Origin: Orenia metallireducens
GTDB taxonomy: Bacteria > Bacillota > Halanaerobiia > Halobacteroidales > Halobacteroidaceae
Assembly: GCF_003001995.1 (NCBI RefSeq)
Contig: NZ_PVNB01000001.1
Span: 1 to 64,000 of the forward strand
Length of the DNA stretch: 64,000 bases
Direction of reading: 5' to 3'
The notes under the pieces were generated by a model. The model saw only the letters and a list, made by a program, of their open reading frames with translations, made no database searches and was not told the origin of the DNA. The translations under genes and the position numbers were made by a program. How positions within the stretch are numbered: position 1 is the first letter of the stretch; the number at the start of each line of letters is the position of its first letter. Of the stretch, positions 25,244-34,820 are shown piece after piece.

Positions 25244-25399
25244 TTAAAATAAACTTTTACTTAATACTAAACCTAAATAGACACCTACAACACCCATAAC
25301 TCCTGCTAAATTAGGCGGAGCTGGTGCAGGTAACTTTAAGAAAGAGAATAAAGCTCCTACTAACAATCCACATAATGTAGAGATTAGAACCTGACTCAT
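25244..25399 (-). CDS. XapX domain protein
   Basis: A 51-residue membrane peptide with two hydrophobic segments separated by LPAPAPPNLAGVMGVVG, the hallmark of the XapX family. The family is named for a gene next to xanthosine/nucleoside genes; its function is unknown. ATG 25399 follows GAGGGAGG; the longer frame has no RBS. It sits between nupC and deoC with its own operator copy, which supports a nucleoside-related role. Confidence 0.85.
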   Translation of the reverse strand: MSQVLISTLCGLLVGALFSFLKLPAPAPPNLAGVMGVVGVYLGLVLSKSLF

Positions 25400-25509
25400 T
25401 GTGTTGCCTCCCTCTAGTTTGGTTTCCCTCTCCCACCCACTCACTTAAATAAGTGAGTTGAAATAAAAAACTTACCTCTAACAACTTTAATTATTAAAAA
25501 TTGGTAAAG

Positions 25510-25532
25510 GTAAGTCGTCTGACATCTTACAT
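25510..25532 (-). promoter_or_regulatory. Operator copy upstream of xapX
   Basis: GTAAGTCGTCTGACATCTTAC has GTAAG/CTTAC arms around a GTCAGACGAC core (minus strand). It is the same motif as in front of deoC and nupC. Confidence 0.6.
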
Positions 25533-25587
25533 TATAATTTTAATATATCTAATTGTCTTTGTCAAGAATTTTGCAAAATTAATAAAT

Positions 25588-25615
25588 AAAAGTGATATCC
25601 TAGGATATCACTTTT
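25588..25615 (-). terminator. Terminator of deoC
   Basis: AAAAGTGATATCC and GGATATCACTTTT form a 13-bp stem 20 bp after deoC. Confidence 0.85.
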
Positions 25616-25635
25616 ATTTATTAATTTATTTAATT

Positions 25636-26310
25636 TTAATAGTCACTTGTTCCCTTATCACCAGTTACAATTGCAACTCCAGAGCTGGCTCCAATTCTAG
25701 TTGCTCCCGCTTCAATCATCTTCAAGGCATCCTCTTTACTTCGTACCCCGCCAGATGCTTTGACTCCCATATCAGGACCAACAGTCTCTCTCATCAATTT
25801 TATATCTTCAACAGTTGCTCCACCAGTTCCAAATCCAGTAGACGTCTTAACAAAACCTGCTCCTACCTCTTTTGCTATTTGACAAGCCTTGACCTTCTCT
25901 TCTTCAGTTAGGTAACAAGTTTCAATAATTACTTTAACTATTGCACTTCCTTTAGTAGCCTCTACAACTGCTCTAATATCATCTCTGACAATATCCCAAG
26001 CACCTGATTTAATCGCACCAATATTAATTACCATATCAATCTCATCAGCACCATTTTTGACTGCATTTCTAGTCTCAAAGATCTTAGTCTCAGTTGTCGT
26101 CTCACCTAGTGGAAAGCCAATTACTGTACAGACCTTTACTTCACTACCTTCTAACTCCTTATTAACTAAAGAAACGAAGGAAGGGTTAACACAAACAGAA
26201 GCAAAACGATACTCTAAAGCCTCTTGGCATTTTAACTTAACATCTTTATCTAAGGCATCAGCATTCAATATAGTGTGATCAATCATAGCTGCTAACTCTT
26301 TATTATCCAT
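25636..26310 (-). CDS. deoC: Deoxyribose-phosphate aldolase
   Basis: A 224-residue class I aldolase splitting 2-deoxyribose-5-phosphate into acetaldehyde and glyceraldehyde-3-phosphate. The Schiff-base lysine is in [11 protein letters not shown], with [14 protein letters not shown] and VKASGGVRS as phosphate and catalytic segments. The length is standard. RBS AGGAGG. The operator GTATGACGTCTGACAAC lies 23-39 bases before the start. Together with nupC it forms a deoxynucleoside salvage/catabolism group. Confidence 0.96.
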   Translation of the reverse strand: MDNKELAAMIDHTILNADALDKDVKLKCQEALEYRFASVCVNPSFVSLVNKELEGSEVKVCTVIGFPLGETTTETKIFETRNAVKNGADEIDMVINIGAIKSGAWDIVRDDIRAVVEATKGSAIVKVIIETCYLTEEEKVKACQIAKEVGAGFVKTSTGFGTGGATVEDIKLMRETVGPDMGVKASGGVRSKEDALKMIEAGATRIGASSGVAIVTGDKGTSDY

Positions 26311-26332
26311 TTTTTCTCCTCCTATATATGTT

Positions 26333-26349
26333 GTATGACGTCTGACAAC
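26333..26349 (-). promoter_or_regulatory. Operator copy upstream of deoC
   Basis: GTATGACGTCTGACAAC, an extended form of the shared GACGTC palindrome. The regulator is not in the window; a GntR-type protein would fit the motif style. Confidence 0.65.
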
Positions 26350-26465
26350 TTAATAATATCATACCAAAGTTTATTTTTCAATGTATTTTAATTTTAATAT
26401 ATCCAATTTACTAGCAAACAAGTATCGTTACTCATTACTCATTATTCATTACTCGTCACTATATT

Positions 26466-27323
26466 TCAATCTTTAAAAGCATTCTCATTAAATCCTTCGC
26501 CCAATACCTCATGGACTTCAGTAATAATTACAAAGGCATTCTCATCGATATTATGTACTATTCTCTTTAAATCAGAGACCTCTGAACGGCTGATAATACA
26601 GAGTAGGACATCCTTATTATGTTCAGTAAAACCACCCTTTCCCTTTAAAATAGTAACTCCACGATCCATCTTCTCCAAGATATTCTTTCTAATCTCTTCT
26701 GAGTAGTCTGAGATAATGAAGGTACCCTTAGAGATCTTTAGACCTTCTTGCACTATATCAATTGCTTTACCAGTAATCATCATAGCAATAAAAGCATACA
26801 GGGCAATCTCTGCATTAAAGACTATTCCTGCTAGAGCGATCACACAAAAGTCTATAATCATTAAACTCTTACCTACACTGATTCCAGTAAATTTATTGAT
26901 CAATTGGGCTACTAAATCAGTTCCTCCAGTAGTCCCTTTAGACCTAAATACCAGTCCAAGACCCAAACCACTTACTCCCCCACCATAGATAGATGCCAAT
27001 AAAGGATCATGGGTTAAAACTGGTAGATAAGGGTTCAACAAGTCTATCCCAAAAGAGAGTAGAAAGATTCCATACAAGGTTCTAATCCCAAATTTAGCCC
27101 CCATCTCCTTAACCCCAATGATAAAGAGGGGAATATTGATAGCCAAACTGACCATCCCCACAGGCAAGCCAAAGAGATAATAGATTACTGTAGAGAGTCC
27201 ACTTACCCCTCCAGCTGCAATTTTATTAGGAATTAAGAACATTACTAACCCTGCTGCTGTAATTATTGACCCGATTGTAATCCAAAAATAATCATATATC
27301 GTCTGTTTTCTCATCATCAACAC
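26466..27323 (-). CDS. YitT family membrane protein
   Basis: A 285-residue protein with five or six TM segments (DUF161/YitT repeats: GLVMFLIPNKIAAGGVSGLST and GTTGGTDLVAQL) followed by a cytosolic DUF2179 domain (about residues 205-275, GVTILKGKGGFTEHNKDVLLCIISR). The family is common in Firmicutes and of unknown function; transport is assumed. It is the last gene of a run with wecG/tagA and csaB, separated by only 6 bp from the former. Confidence 0.88.
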   Translation of the reverse strand: MLMMRKQTIYDYFWITIGSIITAAGLVMFLIPNKIAAGGVSGLSTVIYYLFGLPVGMVSLAINIPLFIIGVKEMGAKFGIRTLYGIFLLSFGIDLLNPYLPVLTHDPLLASIYGGGVSGLGLGLVFRSKGTTGGTDLVAQLINKFTGISVGKSLMIIDFCVIALAGIVFNAEIALYAFIAMMITGKAIDIVQEGLKISKGTFIISDYSEEIRKNILEKMDRGVTILKGKGGFTEHNKDVLLCIISRSEVSDLKRIVHNIDENAFVIITEVHEVLGEGFNENAFKD

Positions 27324-27329
27324 CCTTAC

Positions 27330-28073
27330 TTACTTTAACTTATTTAATTTTTTAAGCTTCTCTTGAAATATCTCATAGATAAATTGGGGTAATGCCGACA
27401 TTCTACCCAAACGTTTAGGCTCCTGTAGTAGTCGATACAACCATTCTAGATGAAAGTTCTGTATCATCTTTGGAGCACGCTTCTTCTTGCCAGCTAAGAT
27501 ATCAAAGGTACCACCAACTCCAATACCTACTGGAATCTCTAAATTAGCTAAATGTTTATCTAGCCATTTTTCCTGCAAAGGTACTCCCATTCCTACTAAT
27601 AATATATCAACCTTAGTATTTTCTAACTCTTCTAAAACCTTAGCTTCCAAGGCTCTATCTAAATAGCCATGATGGGTTCTAATATCTAAGTTAGGATACT
27701 TTTCTTTTACCTTGGCTTTAGCCTCCTGGGCTACTTTTGGTGCACCACCTAGGAAATAAAAATTATAACCTACTTTACTACCAATTTCTAATAATTCCTT
27801 CACCAAATCAATCCCAGTAACCCTTTCCGTTAAAGAGTTTCCTAATAACTTAGAAGCCAGTACTACCCCTGTCCCATCAGGTATAACCAAATCAGCAGAG
27901 TTTAGAATCCGCCTTAACTCTTCATCTTGGTGTGCTCTAATAATCATTTCAGCATTAGGGGTAACTATGATATGGCTATCTTTAGAATCTATAAAGGACT
28001 TGACTCTATTTAAAGCCTCCTTTTGAGCAACTTTATCTACTAATACTCCTAAAATATCTACTCTATCTCTCAT
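27330..28073 (-). CDS. WecG/TagA/CpsF family glycosyltransferase
   Basis: A 247-residue glycosyltransferase of family 26. Seen motifs are VTPNAEMI, the catalytic-Asp region LVIPDGTGVVLASKLLG, LGGAPKVAQEAK and LVGMGVPLQEKWL. Such enzymes transfer ManNAc-type sugars onto an undecaprenyl-PP-GlcNAc lipid in teichoic-acid or secondary wall polymer synthesis. The start codon overlaps the csaB stop by four bases (ATGA), so the pair is translationally coupled. The soluble basic C-terminus fits the peripheral-membrane type. Confidence 0.9.
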   Translation of the reverse strand: MRDRVDILGVLVDKVAQKEALNRVKSFIDSKDSHIIVTPNAEMIIRAHQDEELRRILNSADLVIPDGTGVVLASKLLGNSLTERVTGIDLVKELLEIGSKVGYNFYFLGGAPKVAQEAKAKVKEKYPNLDIRTHHGYLDRALEAKVLEELENTKVDILLVGMGVPLQEKWLDKHLANLEIPVGIGVGGTFDILAGKKKRAPKMIQNFHLEWLYRLLQEPKRLGRMSALPQFIYEIFQEKLKKLNKLK

Positions 28074-29161
28074 GAATTATCACCTAGAATCCTTAATGAT
28101 AGTTCTATATTCTGATGGGCTAGTCCTTCTAAATTATTAATTTTTTTCTTTATTCCCTTCTGCAAATCTTCTTTTTTATCCCAAATTCCAACAATTTCAT
28201 CTATGGCTTTTGAGATATCTAAATTATCAATCTTAGCTAGTGCTGATAATTCTAATCTATTGAGAAAACTATCGACTTTGGGATCATATGATATTCCAAC
28301 AAGGGGCACTCGATTTATAGCAGCAAAGATCAATGAATGTAACCTTACACCTAGCAACATCTCAACCTCTCCCATCAGTCCTAATAACTCTTGAGGGGTA
28401 TAACTGTTATTAATTATCTCTATTTTATTCTCCATCAACTCAGCCACCCTTCTACTAACCTCTACATCAACAGGATAATGGAGAGGAATAAATAAAATAT
28501 TGATATCTAACCTCTCCTTTAATCCATCTAAGATTTTAGCCATCTGCCTTAAGTAACTATTATCCTGCCACGGTCTTAGTGATACCCCAAGTATATTCTC
28601 TTCAACTTTTATTTCTTCTCTATTAAAAATCTCTTCTATCCGCTCTTGATTTGATTTTTGCAGAGCAAAGACAGGGTCAGCAGTTAAATGTATAGCTTCT
28701 CTTATTCCTATCTCCTCTAATAACTCTTTAGACTCTATATCTCTTACAGTGATTAAATCAACTCTATTTAAAACCTCTTTAACTAAATGATGATTAAAGG
28801 CATGATTAATTGGACCAACACCTTGGGCACAGAAGAAGACTGGAACCTTAAAGAGTTTAGCCAATAGAATAATCCCCAGATAATAAGGAATAGTCTTATT
28901 ACTAGTTACATCTTGTAACAAACTACCTCCACCACTAATAAACAAGTCAGCACCCTTGAGATAATGAATTAAAGTTGTAATATTTGTTCTGCCGATAGCC
29001 TTAACCCCATGTACCGACCTTGTCCACTCTGGATTTGCTGAGAGTACAATAATTTCGATATCAGCTCCACTTCTCTGTAAGTTATCAATTAATGCAGCTA
29101 AAATTGCCTCATCACCTGCATTCTTAAATCCATAATATCCAGATAAGATTACTCTTTTCAT
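28070..29161 (-). CDS. csaB: Polysaccharide pyruvyl transferase CsaB
   Basis: A 363-residue pyruvyl transferase that adds ketal pyruvate to a cell-wall polymer, which then anchors SLH-domain surface proteins. The N-terminal VILSGYYGFKNAGDEAIL and the later GGGSLLQD, AQGVGP and VRLHSLIFAAINRVPLVGISYDPKV segments are characteristic. Start 29161 follows GGGAAGTGAG; the longer frame is unsupported. It is coupled to the WecG/TagA gene and probably belongs with the DUF5693 gene upstream. Confidence 0.92.
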   Translation of the reverse strand: MKRVILSGYYGFKNAGDEAILAALIDNLQRSGADIEIIVLSANPEWTRSVHGVKAIGRTNITTLIHYLKGADLFISGGGSLLQDVTSNKTIPYYLGIILLAKLFKVPVFFCAQGVGPINHAFNHHLVKEVLNRVDLITVRDIESKELLEEIGIREAIHLTADPVFALQKSNQERIEEIFNREEIKVEENILGVSLRPWQDNSYLRQMAKILDGLKERLDINILFIPLHYPVDVEVSRRVAELMENKIEIINNSYTPQELLGLMGEVEMLLGVRLHSLIFAAINRVPLVGISYDPKVDSFLNRLELSALAKIDNLDISKAIDEIVGIWDKKEDLQKGIKKKINNLEGLAHQNIELSLRILGDNS

Positions 29162-29254
29162 TGTCTCACTTCCCTTTGTGAGTTGATAGTGCTTTACACG
29201 AAGAGTCTTGTACTGTAGACTCATAGAGACAGTGTATAGTTGATAATTTAAAAA

Positions 29255-29655
29255 ACAGTATAATAGAGAGATATTACGACACTTTCTTAAAATGGAGAAT
29301 GGATAATTAAAAGATTTTAAAGGTTTTTAAATCTAAGAAAATTAATGTTTGAACGAAGCAAAAATTAAGTTGAAATTTAGAGTTTAATTAAATTTTGATT
29401 AAAGAATCTGATTAATGATAATAATTAGTACTCTGATTGCTGAGTAAGTTTAATTTTCTTATTGATTGGGCTGTTTTTGCCACGGAAGGTTCTATGAACC
29501 TGTAGGTTTGGTTACTTTTTCATCAAGGAAAAACGTAACTCGCCGTTTAGGCGAAACCTAAACTAAAATAAAGCAGAGGTTTTTGAGCAAAGCTTAACAC
29601 TAAGATATTGTTAAAAAAACAAAAAAGAAAAACTGTCGCAATATACCCATTAACC
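29255..29655. repeat. Dispersed inverted-repeat element R4 (long)
   Basis: The left end is GAGAGATATTACGACACTTT (29267-29285). The inverted right end is AAACTGTCGCAATATACCCATTAA (29629-29652), interpreted in pieces of GTCGCAATATACCC. About 340 bp lie between. They include a tract near 29480-29570 (CACGGAAGGTTC, CGTTTAGGCG) with no ORF. The spacer from 29162 to 29672 holds nothing else I recognise. Confidence 0.6.
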
Positions 29656-29672
29656 GATAGCTTCAAATCAAA

Positions 29673-31517
29673 CTAAAATAAAGATTTATCCCTATATCTT
29701 GAGATTAATTTGACTACGCAAACTAACCCCCCCCCAATAACCCCCCCTAATCCCACTCCAATCAATACTCTAAATAAAGAGACAATAAAGGGGGTATGCA
29801 GATGAGAAAAGGTATTTAAAATAGTAATCTGCCCAATCAATCCTAATAATAGCAACCATAGATACCTTTTCTCTTTAAAGGAGAGATAAATGCCCAAAAT
29901 TAATAAAGGGTGTCCCAGTAAAAAACTCTTAAATCTTGGTCTAATCACCAAGATATCTTCTAATAGCTTTCTAACCTGTATCTCAAAGCTAGTCACTGGA
30001 ATTATTGGATTATTCCCTGTTCTACTCAAGTAAATAATTCCTCCAATAATTAAAACAGCAACTACAATTATATCCTGTATACTTATCTTTCTTGTAAGCA
30101 GCTTACTTATATCCTGCTTTAAATCTTCTAAATTACCATATTTAAAATATAAGTAATAAATTGTACTTAAAATTAAAGGTAGTAAAAAAGCCAACTTTAT
30201 CCCTCTAAATTGGGCAACCTGTAAGAGATATTCTCTATCTACTAAAAGCCCTTGTATTAAAATTCCTCCACTAATGGTCATCATAGTCCCCTTTATAAAG
30301 AGTTTATAGCAATTAATTAAAGTTCCTTCTCCCTTGATTCTATTAAGAAGATAGATAAAAGTGACTAGCGGAAAGATGATTGCAGTTTTTAAAGCTATCA
30401 ACTCTAAGGTTAATTGTTGATTAAAGATATAAAGCCCAACTAAAGCTAATGCGCCCAATCCAAAACAAAGATAAGCTAACTTGGAACTGTAAAAGGTTAA
30501 CAGTAGGCTAATTATTGCTATCAGAGATAGTCCAACTATTAGCTTTAATCTTTTGTTATCCTCTAGCTCTTTAAAAGGCTGTGCTACTTCCAAGTGGTAA
30601 CCAGATTTACGCAGCTTTTCTGCTAATCCCTTGATAACCTTGATGGTATCTGCTCTTTCATCAAAAGGCTTTAAATATAGAACTCTGACATTTCTCTCAT
30701 AAACCGCTTTAAAGTAGCGGTCAATCGTCTTCTCAATACCAAGCTTTGCTAATTCTTCTTGCTGTAAACTATGTACCCTTACAGCATTTAAATTAATATT
30801 TCTAGCTAACTGATTTGCCCCTTGCTGATAAGCAATAAAAGGCTCTATTATACCTAAAGTTATCCCATTTGTCTTTAGAATTTTAGCTGTCTTTGCAAGC
30901 TCTTTGGGATAAGCAACCACATTATCTCCACTAAAGATTACTTTGTCAAAATGAGGCAGCCTATTAATTATCTCTCTAAACTCTTCCACTGAATTATCAG
31001 CAGCTATACGAGGAATTAAATTAAACCCCAATCCTTTTAGCTTAGCTAGCACCTCACTATCAAAGTAAAGAGGAATATCCAAATACTTATCCTTCCAATC
31101 AGAGATTAATAAAAAATCACCGCTTCGCTCAACTCTACCTTCCCCTAACCTAGTAACTAATAAATCTTTAAGTCTTGATAATACTTCATTATCTCCCATA
31201 ATATATAACCTATCTATATCGAAGTCCTTATCTTGAGATAAAAATCTGCTAAGAAAATTAAGCTCCCTACCTGAATAATAAGTTATTCTATTCTTTGCTT
31301 CTAAAGACCTTAAACTCTCTTGTTCTAAGGCTACTGACTTAACCCCCAAATCTTTAAGCTTTATCAGTAAGTCAATCTGTTCCTTCTCTGCTAATGAACT
31401 ATAATCTATTACCAACTCTACATCCCTATTACTACTCTCTACTTGATGCCGCTTAGTAATTAAGAATGTAGCAGAGATTAATCCAATTATGATAATTAAA
31501 CCTAGGAACCGCTTCAT
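29673..31517 (-). CDS. DUF5693 family multi-pass membrane protein
   Basis: A 614-residue protein. An N-terminal membrane anchor (FLGLIIIIGLISATFLI) is followed by a large extracytoplasmic domain to about residue 320, with a TIM-barrel-like feel (LKDLGVKSVALEQ, YFDSEVLAKLKGLGFNLIPR). About ten hydrophobic helices follow. This architecture is that of DUF5693, usually next to csaB in Firmicutes and presumed to act in surface-polymer assembly or export. Start 31517 follows GGGGGA. The C-terminus is encoded by two long G runs (seven and nine G; 29727-29750 region), giving GGVIGGG. Slippage there would change the last 25 residues. Confidence 0.85.
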   Translation of the reverse strand: MKRFLGLIIIIGLISATFLITKRHQVESSNRDVELVIDYSSLAEKEQIDLLIKLKDLGVKSVALEQESLRSLEAKNRITYYSGRELNFLSRFLSQDKDFDIDRLYIMGDNEVLSRLKDLLVTRLGEGRVERSGDFLLISDWKDKYLDIPLYFDSEVLAKLKGLGFNLIPRIAADNSVEEFREIINRLPHFDKVIFSGDNVVAYPKELAKTAKILKTNGITLGIIEPFIAYQQGANQLARNINLNAVRVHSLQQEELAKLGIEKTIDRYFKAVYERNVRVLYLKPFDERADTIKVIKGLAEKLRKSGYHLEVAQPFKELEDNKRLKLIVGLSLIAIISLLLTFYSSKLAYLCFGLGALALVGLYIFNQQLTLELIALKTAIIFPLVTFIYLLNRIKGEGTLINCYKLFIKGTMMTISGGILIQGLLVDREYLLQVAQFRGIKLAFLLPLILSTIYYLYFKYGNLEDLKQDISKLLTRKISIQDIIVVAVLIIGGIIYLSRTGNNPIIPVTSFEIQVRKLLEDILVIRPRFKSFLLGHPLLILGIYLSFKEKRYLWLLLLGLIGQITILNTFSHLHTPFIVSLFRVLIGVGLGGVIGGGLVCVVKLISRYRDKSLF

Positions 31518-31663
31518 AAAATCCCCCATTTGTATATAATCAATAAAAAAACTCATCCTTGTAATTAGGATGAGAATCTTTAAGGTTAATTATTCTAATT
31601 GAAGTTATTTAAAGATTAAATCAAATAATTTTTGCCACCAATTTCACGAACAGAGGCGAATTT

Positions 31664-31690
31664 AGATTAAGGTTTTTTTAACCTTAATCT
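31664..31690 (+). other. Hairpin between the ferritin-like and DUF5693 genes
   Basis: AGATTAAGGTT/AACCTTAATCT 11-bp stem. T-rich sequence follows only on the plus strand. A weak terminator after the ferritin-like gene is possible. Confidence 0.4.
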
Positions 31691-31726
31691 TTTAATCTAC
31701 TTTTGGTGTTCCATATGTTAATCTCT

Positions 31727-32218
31727 CTAATACTCATCTAAATGATTAAACTCTGCATCTTCAATCCAGTTTAGAGGTCTTTCTAGATGTTCTACAATAT
31801 TATCCATAATGATTTCATGTCGTTTCTCTTCTTTTGCCAATTTTAAAAAGGCTTCTTGAATTACAGGATTATCAACTTCCTCAGCTTTTTGTTGGTAAAA
31901 GTTGTAGCTACTCCGTTCCATCTCTACAGCCTTTCTATAGAGATTGACATCCTCTTGAACTGGCTTTTCACTATTGACAGAGATATCCTTAGCTATCTCT
32001 TTAAAGACCTCTGCTGCCTTAGGTAAAATATCAGACTCTATCTCAGCAACTTCCTCTTCTTGCTTTAATTTCTTAACAATCTCTTCATGCCTTCTCTCTT
32101 CCTTAGCCAAATAATTAAAGATCCTCTTTAAATTACTATCTCTTGTCTGCTTAGCACATTCCTCATAATAGTCTTTATTTTCCTGTTCAAAATCAATAGC
32201 AAAGTCATAGATATTCAT
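31727..32218 (-). CDS. Ferritin-like (rubrerythrin-type diiron) protein
   Basis: A 163-residue four-helix protein with two EExxHE-type units: LAKEERRHEEIV near residue 38 and LAKEEKRHEIIM near residue 129. Each is paired with an upstream Glu (FEQENKDYYEE and AVEMERSSYNFY). There is no rubredoxin-like Cys4 tail, so it is an erythrin/rubrerythrin core rather than a classical rubrerythrin. The likely role is peroxide removal or iron handling. It lies 76 bp downstream of hcp, another stress enzyme, with a terminator between them. Confidence 0.88.
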   Translation of the reverse strand: MNIYDFAIDFEQENKDYYEECAKQTRDSNLKRIFNYLAKEERRHEEIVKKLKQEEEVAEIESDILPKAAEVFKEIAKDISVNSEKPVQEDVNLYRKAVEMERSSYNFYQQKAEEVDNPVIQEAFLKLAKEEKRHEIIMDNIVEHLERPLNWIEDAEFNHLDEY

Positions 32219-32249
32219 TTTAAAAAAACTCCTCTCTAATTATTATTAA

Positions 32250-32276
32250 GAAGTCTATCCCAAGAGGATAGACTTC
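32250..32276 (-). terminator. Terminator of hcp
   Basis: GAAGTCTATCC/GGATAGACTTC 11-bp stem with a 5-nt loop directly after the hcp stop. Confidence 0.7.
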
Positions 32277-32293
32277 AGATTATTTATATGAAA

Positions 32294-33940
32294 TTATCCT
32301 TGCATGAACATTTCAATATCTTCTTCTACCTCACTAATTCCTCCAATACCAAACTTGTCAACTAAGACGTTAGCTACATTCTCAGATAAAAATGCTGGTA
32401 ATGTTGGTCCTAAGTGGATATTCTTAACCCCTAGGTATAATAGAGCTAATAATACAATTACAGCTTTCTGCTCATACCAAGCGATATTATAGGAGATAGG
32501 TAATTCATTGATATCATCTAGCTCAAATACCTCTTGCAGCTTCATCGCAATTACTGCTAAGGAATATGAGTCATTACATTGTCCTGCATCTAAGACTCTA
32601 GGAATTCCTCCAATATCTCCCAAGTCAAGCTTATTATATCTATATTTAGCACAGCCTGCTGTTAGGATAACTGTATCCTCTGGCAGCTCTTTAGCAAATT
32701 CAGTATAGTAATCTCTACTATTCATTCTTCCATCACAACCAGCCATAACAAAGAATTGTTTGATAGCACCAGATTTAACTGCATCTACCACCTTATCAGC
32801 TAGTGCTAAGACCTGATTATGAGCAAATCCTCCCACAATCTTTCCATTTTCAATCTCTTGAGGTGCATCACATTTTTTAGCCAACTCGATAATCTCACTG
32901 AAATCCTTCTTACCATTCTCATCAGCCTCGATATGAGTTGCCCCATCTAAACCAGCAGAACCTGTTGTAAAGATCTTATCTTTATAACTAGCATTGCCTT
33001 TTGGTGGCACTATACAGTTAGTTGTAAATAGAATTGGTCCATTGAAGCTTTCAAATTCTTCTTTCTGCTTCCACCATGAATTACCATAGTTCCCTACGAA
33101 GTGATCATACTTCTTAAATGCTGGATAATAGTTAGCCGGTAGCATCTCAGAGTGAGTATAAACATCTACTCCAGTCCCCTCTGTCTGCTCTAATAACTGC
33201 TCCATATCCTTCAAGTCATGACCACTGATTAGAATAGCTGGATTGCTTCTAGTTCCGATATTTACCTCTGTAATCTCTGGATTACCGTAAGTCTCTGTAT
33301 TAGCCTTATCCAATTGAGCCATACCTTCTACTCCAAACTTACCAGTCTCTAAAGTCAATGCTACTAAATCATCGGCTGTCAAACTATCATCAGTTACTGC
33401 AGCTAATGCTTTTTGCATAAAGTCATAAATCTCTTGGTTTTCATAGCCTAGATTATAAGCATGCTCTGTATAAGCAGCTAATCCTTTAACACCATAAGTA
33501 ATCAATTCTCTTAAAGACCTCACATCTTCATTATCTGTCTGTAAGACTCCAACCTCTTCAGCCTTAGCTGAAAATTCATCTTCTGTCCCACTCCAAGTAG
33601 CTCCTTCATACAGATCAGCAAACTCTGCACCTGCTGTTTCTGCTTTAGCTTTAATCTCATCTCTTAACTCTAAAGCCTCTTTAATCTGCTCTACAAAAGC
33701 ATCATTATCAAAGTTGGCATTGGTAATTGTCATAAATAAGCTTTCCATTACAAAGGTATCTACCTTTGGAGTTTCAACTCCAAGATCTTTAGCCTTGGTA
33801 CTATAAACAGAAATCCCTTTAAGCAAATAGATTAATAAATCTTGTAGGTTTGCTGTAGTATCAGTCTTACCACAGACACCTCTGACAGTACAGCCTTTTC
33901 CACCTGCTGCTTCTTGACATTGATAACAGAACATTGACAT
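32294..33940 (-). CDS. hcp: Hydroxylamine reductase / hybrid cluster protein
   Basis: A 548-residue Hcp carrying a cubane cluster at the N-terminus ([21 protein letters not shown]) and a hybrid Fe-S-O cluster in the C-terminal half ([45 protein letters not shown]). It reduces NO or hydroxylamine and protects anaerobes from nitrosative stress. The shortened N-terminal insert region is of class I/II type. RBS GGGGGGA. The spacer upstream holds a spaced inverted repeat that may be an operator. No hcr reductase gene is adjacent. Confidence 0.95.
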   Translation of the reverse strand: MSMFCYQCQEAAGGKGCTVRGVCGKTDTTANLQDLLIYLLKGISVYSTKAKDLGVETPKVDTFVMESLFMTITNANFDNDAFVEQIKEALELRDEIKAKAETAGAEFADLYEGATWSGTEDEFSAKAEEVGVLQTDNEDVRSLRELITYGVKGLAAYTEHAYNLGYENQEIYDFMQKALAAVTDDSLTADDLVALTLETGKFGVEGMAQLDKANTETYGNPEITEVNIGTRSNPAILISGHDLKDMEQLLEQTEGTGVDVYTHSEMLPANYYPAFKKYDHFVGNYGNSWWKQKEEFESFNGPILFTTNCIVPPKGNASYKDKIFTTGSAGLDGATHIEADENGKKDFSEIIELAKKCDAPQEIENGKIVGGFAHNQVLALADKVVDAVKSGAIKQFFVMAGCDGRMNSRDYYTEFAKELPEDTVILTAGCAKYRYNKLDLGDIGGIPRVLDAGQCNDSYSLAVIAMKLQEVFELDDINELPISYNIAWYEQKAVIVLLALLYLGVKNIHLGPTLPAFLSENVANVLVDKFGIGGISEVEEDIEMFMQG

Positions 33941-34300
33941 TAAAAATCCCCCCTAAATAATTTATGTATTTGATCTTTCAGCTTGATACATAAAACTAGA
34001 TAATTATTTATACAGAATTCATAGATAATACACTCCTATTTATTAATTACAGGATAAAAGCTTCAATTTCCTCCTTATATATATAAATAATCTAGTTTTA
34101 ACTTTATTTACTACTTACTTTCTAATAGCTTTAAATAATTTTTACTCTTCTTATCTATATTATAAATTTATTAAAACTAAACTTATATGATATAACTCAC
34201 ATTCAGAGTGATAATTTACCAGAAATCATATTTATCTATTTACTCAGCTATTGAGCTATTATATAATAGCTGCAAGGAATCTATATAAGGAGTTGATTAA
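33941..34300 (-). promoter_or_regulatory. Spacer upstream of hcp
   Basis: TTATGTAT (33962-33969) and ATACATAA (33986-33993) form a perfect spaced inverted repeat just before the hcp RBS. It is either an operator or a leader hairpin. The remainder is AT-rich. I see no FNR or HcpR-type TTGAC/GTCAA site and no ORF. Confidence 0.4.
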
Positions 34301-34301
34301 A

Positions 34302-34820
34302 ATTATTATAGAGAAATCTATTCAAGAGTTCAGCCAATTGATTTCAAGTACAGAAGAACCTGTTCCAGCTGGAGGATCAACAATTGCTACCACTGCTCTA
34401 TTAGGAGTATCCCTGCTCAAATTAGCCTCTAAAGTCAGTAAAATAACAATTGATTTAGAAAAACTAGAGCAGATAGAAAAGAACCTTCTTCAAGCTATAG
34501 ATGGAGATGTTCAAGCCTTTAAACTCAATCAGCAGAAGCAATTTAAAGATCTACAGACCCTTCAGCTGATAATCGATATCCCCTTAGAGATAGCTAAAAA
34601 TTCATCCTTAGCTCTTAGACTAGCATCTCAAATTAAACCTGATATAAAAAAGAGTGTCAGAGCAGACTATCAAATCGCTATTTTTAATTTAAGAGCAAGT
34701 ATTAAAGGAGCACTAGCTATTATCGATTCAAATTATCAGTTCTTCACTGCTGATGAGTGTATACAGCAGGTAAGAAAAGAGGTTGAAGAATTAAATAACT
34801 TCCTATTAAAACAAAAATAG
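34302..34820 (+). CDS. Cyclodeaminase/cyclohydrolase family protein (FTCD_C-like)
   Basis: About 172 residues of an all-helical formiminotetrahydrofolate cyclodeaminase-like domain. The start has KSIQEFSQLISSTEEPVPAGGST, where the family motif is PxPGGGS, so the first Gly is Ala. Later RADYQIAIFNLRASIKGA matches the family end. Start choice is uncertain: AAGGAG (34287-34292) is followed at normal spacing only by ATT codons (34302, 34305), and no ATG exists in frame. An ATT start, or TTG 34251 without RBS, are the options. Folate one-carbon metabolism is the family role. No neighbouring folate gene is seen. Confidence 0.75.
   Translation: MIIEKSIQEFSQLISSTEEPVPAGGSTIATTALLGVSLLKLASKVSKITIDLEKLEQIEKNLLQAIDGDVQAFKLNQQKQFKDLQTLQLIIDIPLEIAKNSSLALRLASQIKPDIKKSVRADYQIAIFNLRASIKGALAIIDSNYQFFTADECIQQVRKEVEELNNFLLKQK

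Noticed and set aside
25501-25911. 136-codon ORF opposite deoC and its terminator
   Set aside because: It crosses a terminator and an operator and is Ser/Cys-rich antisense translation.
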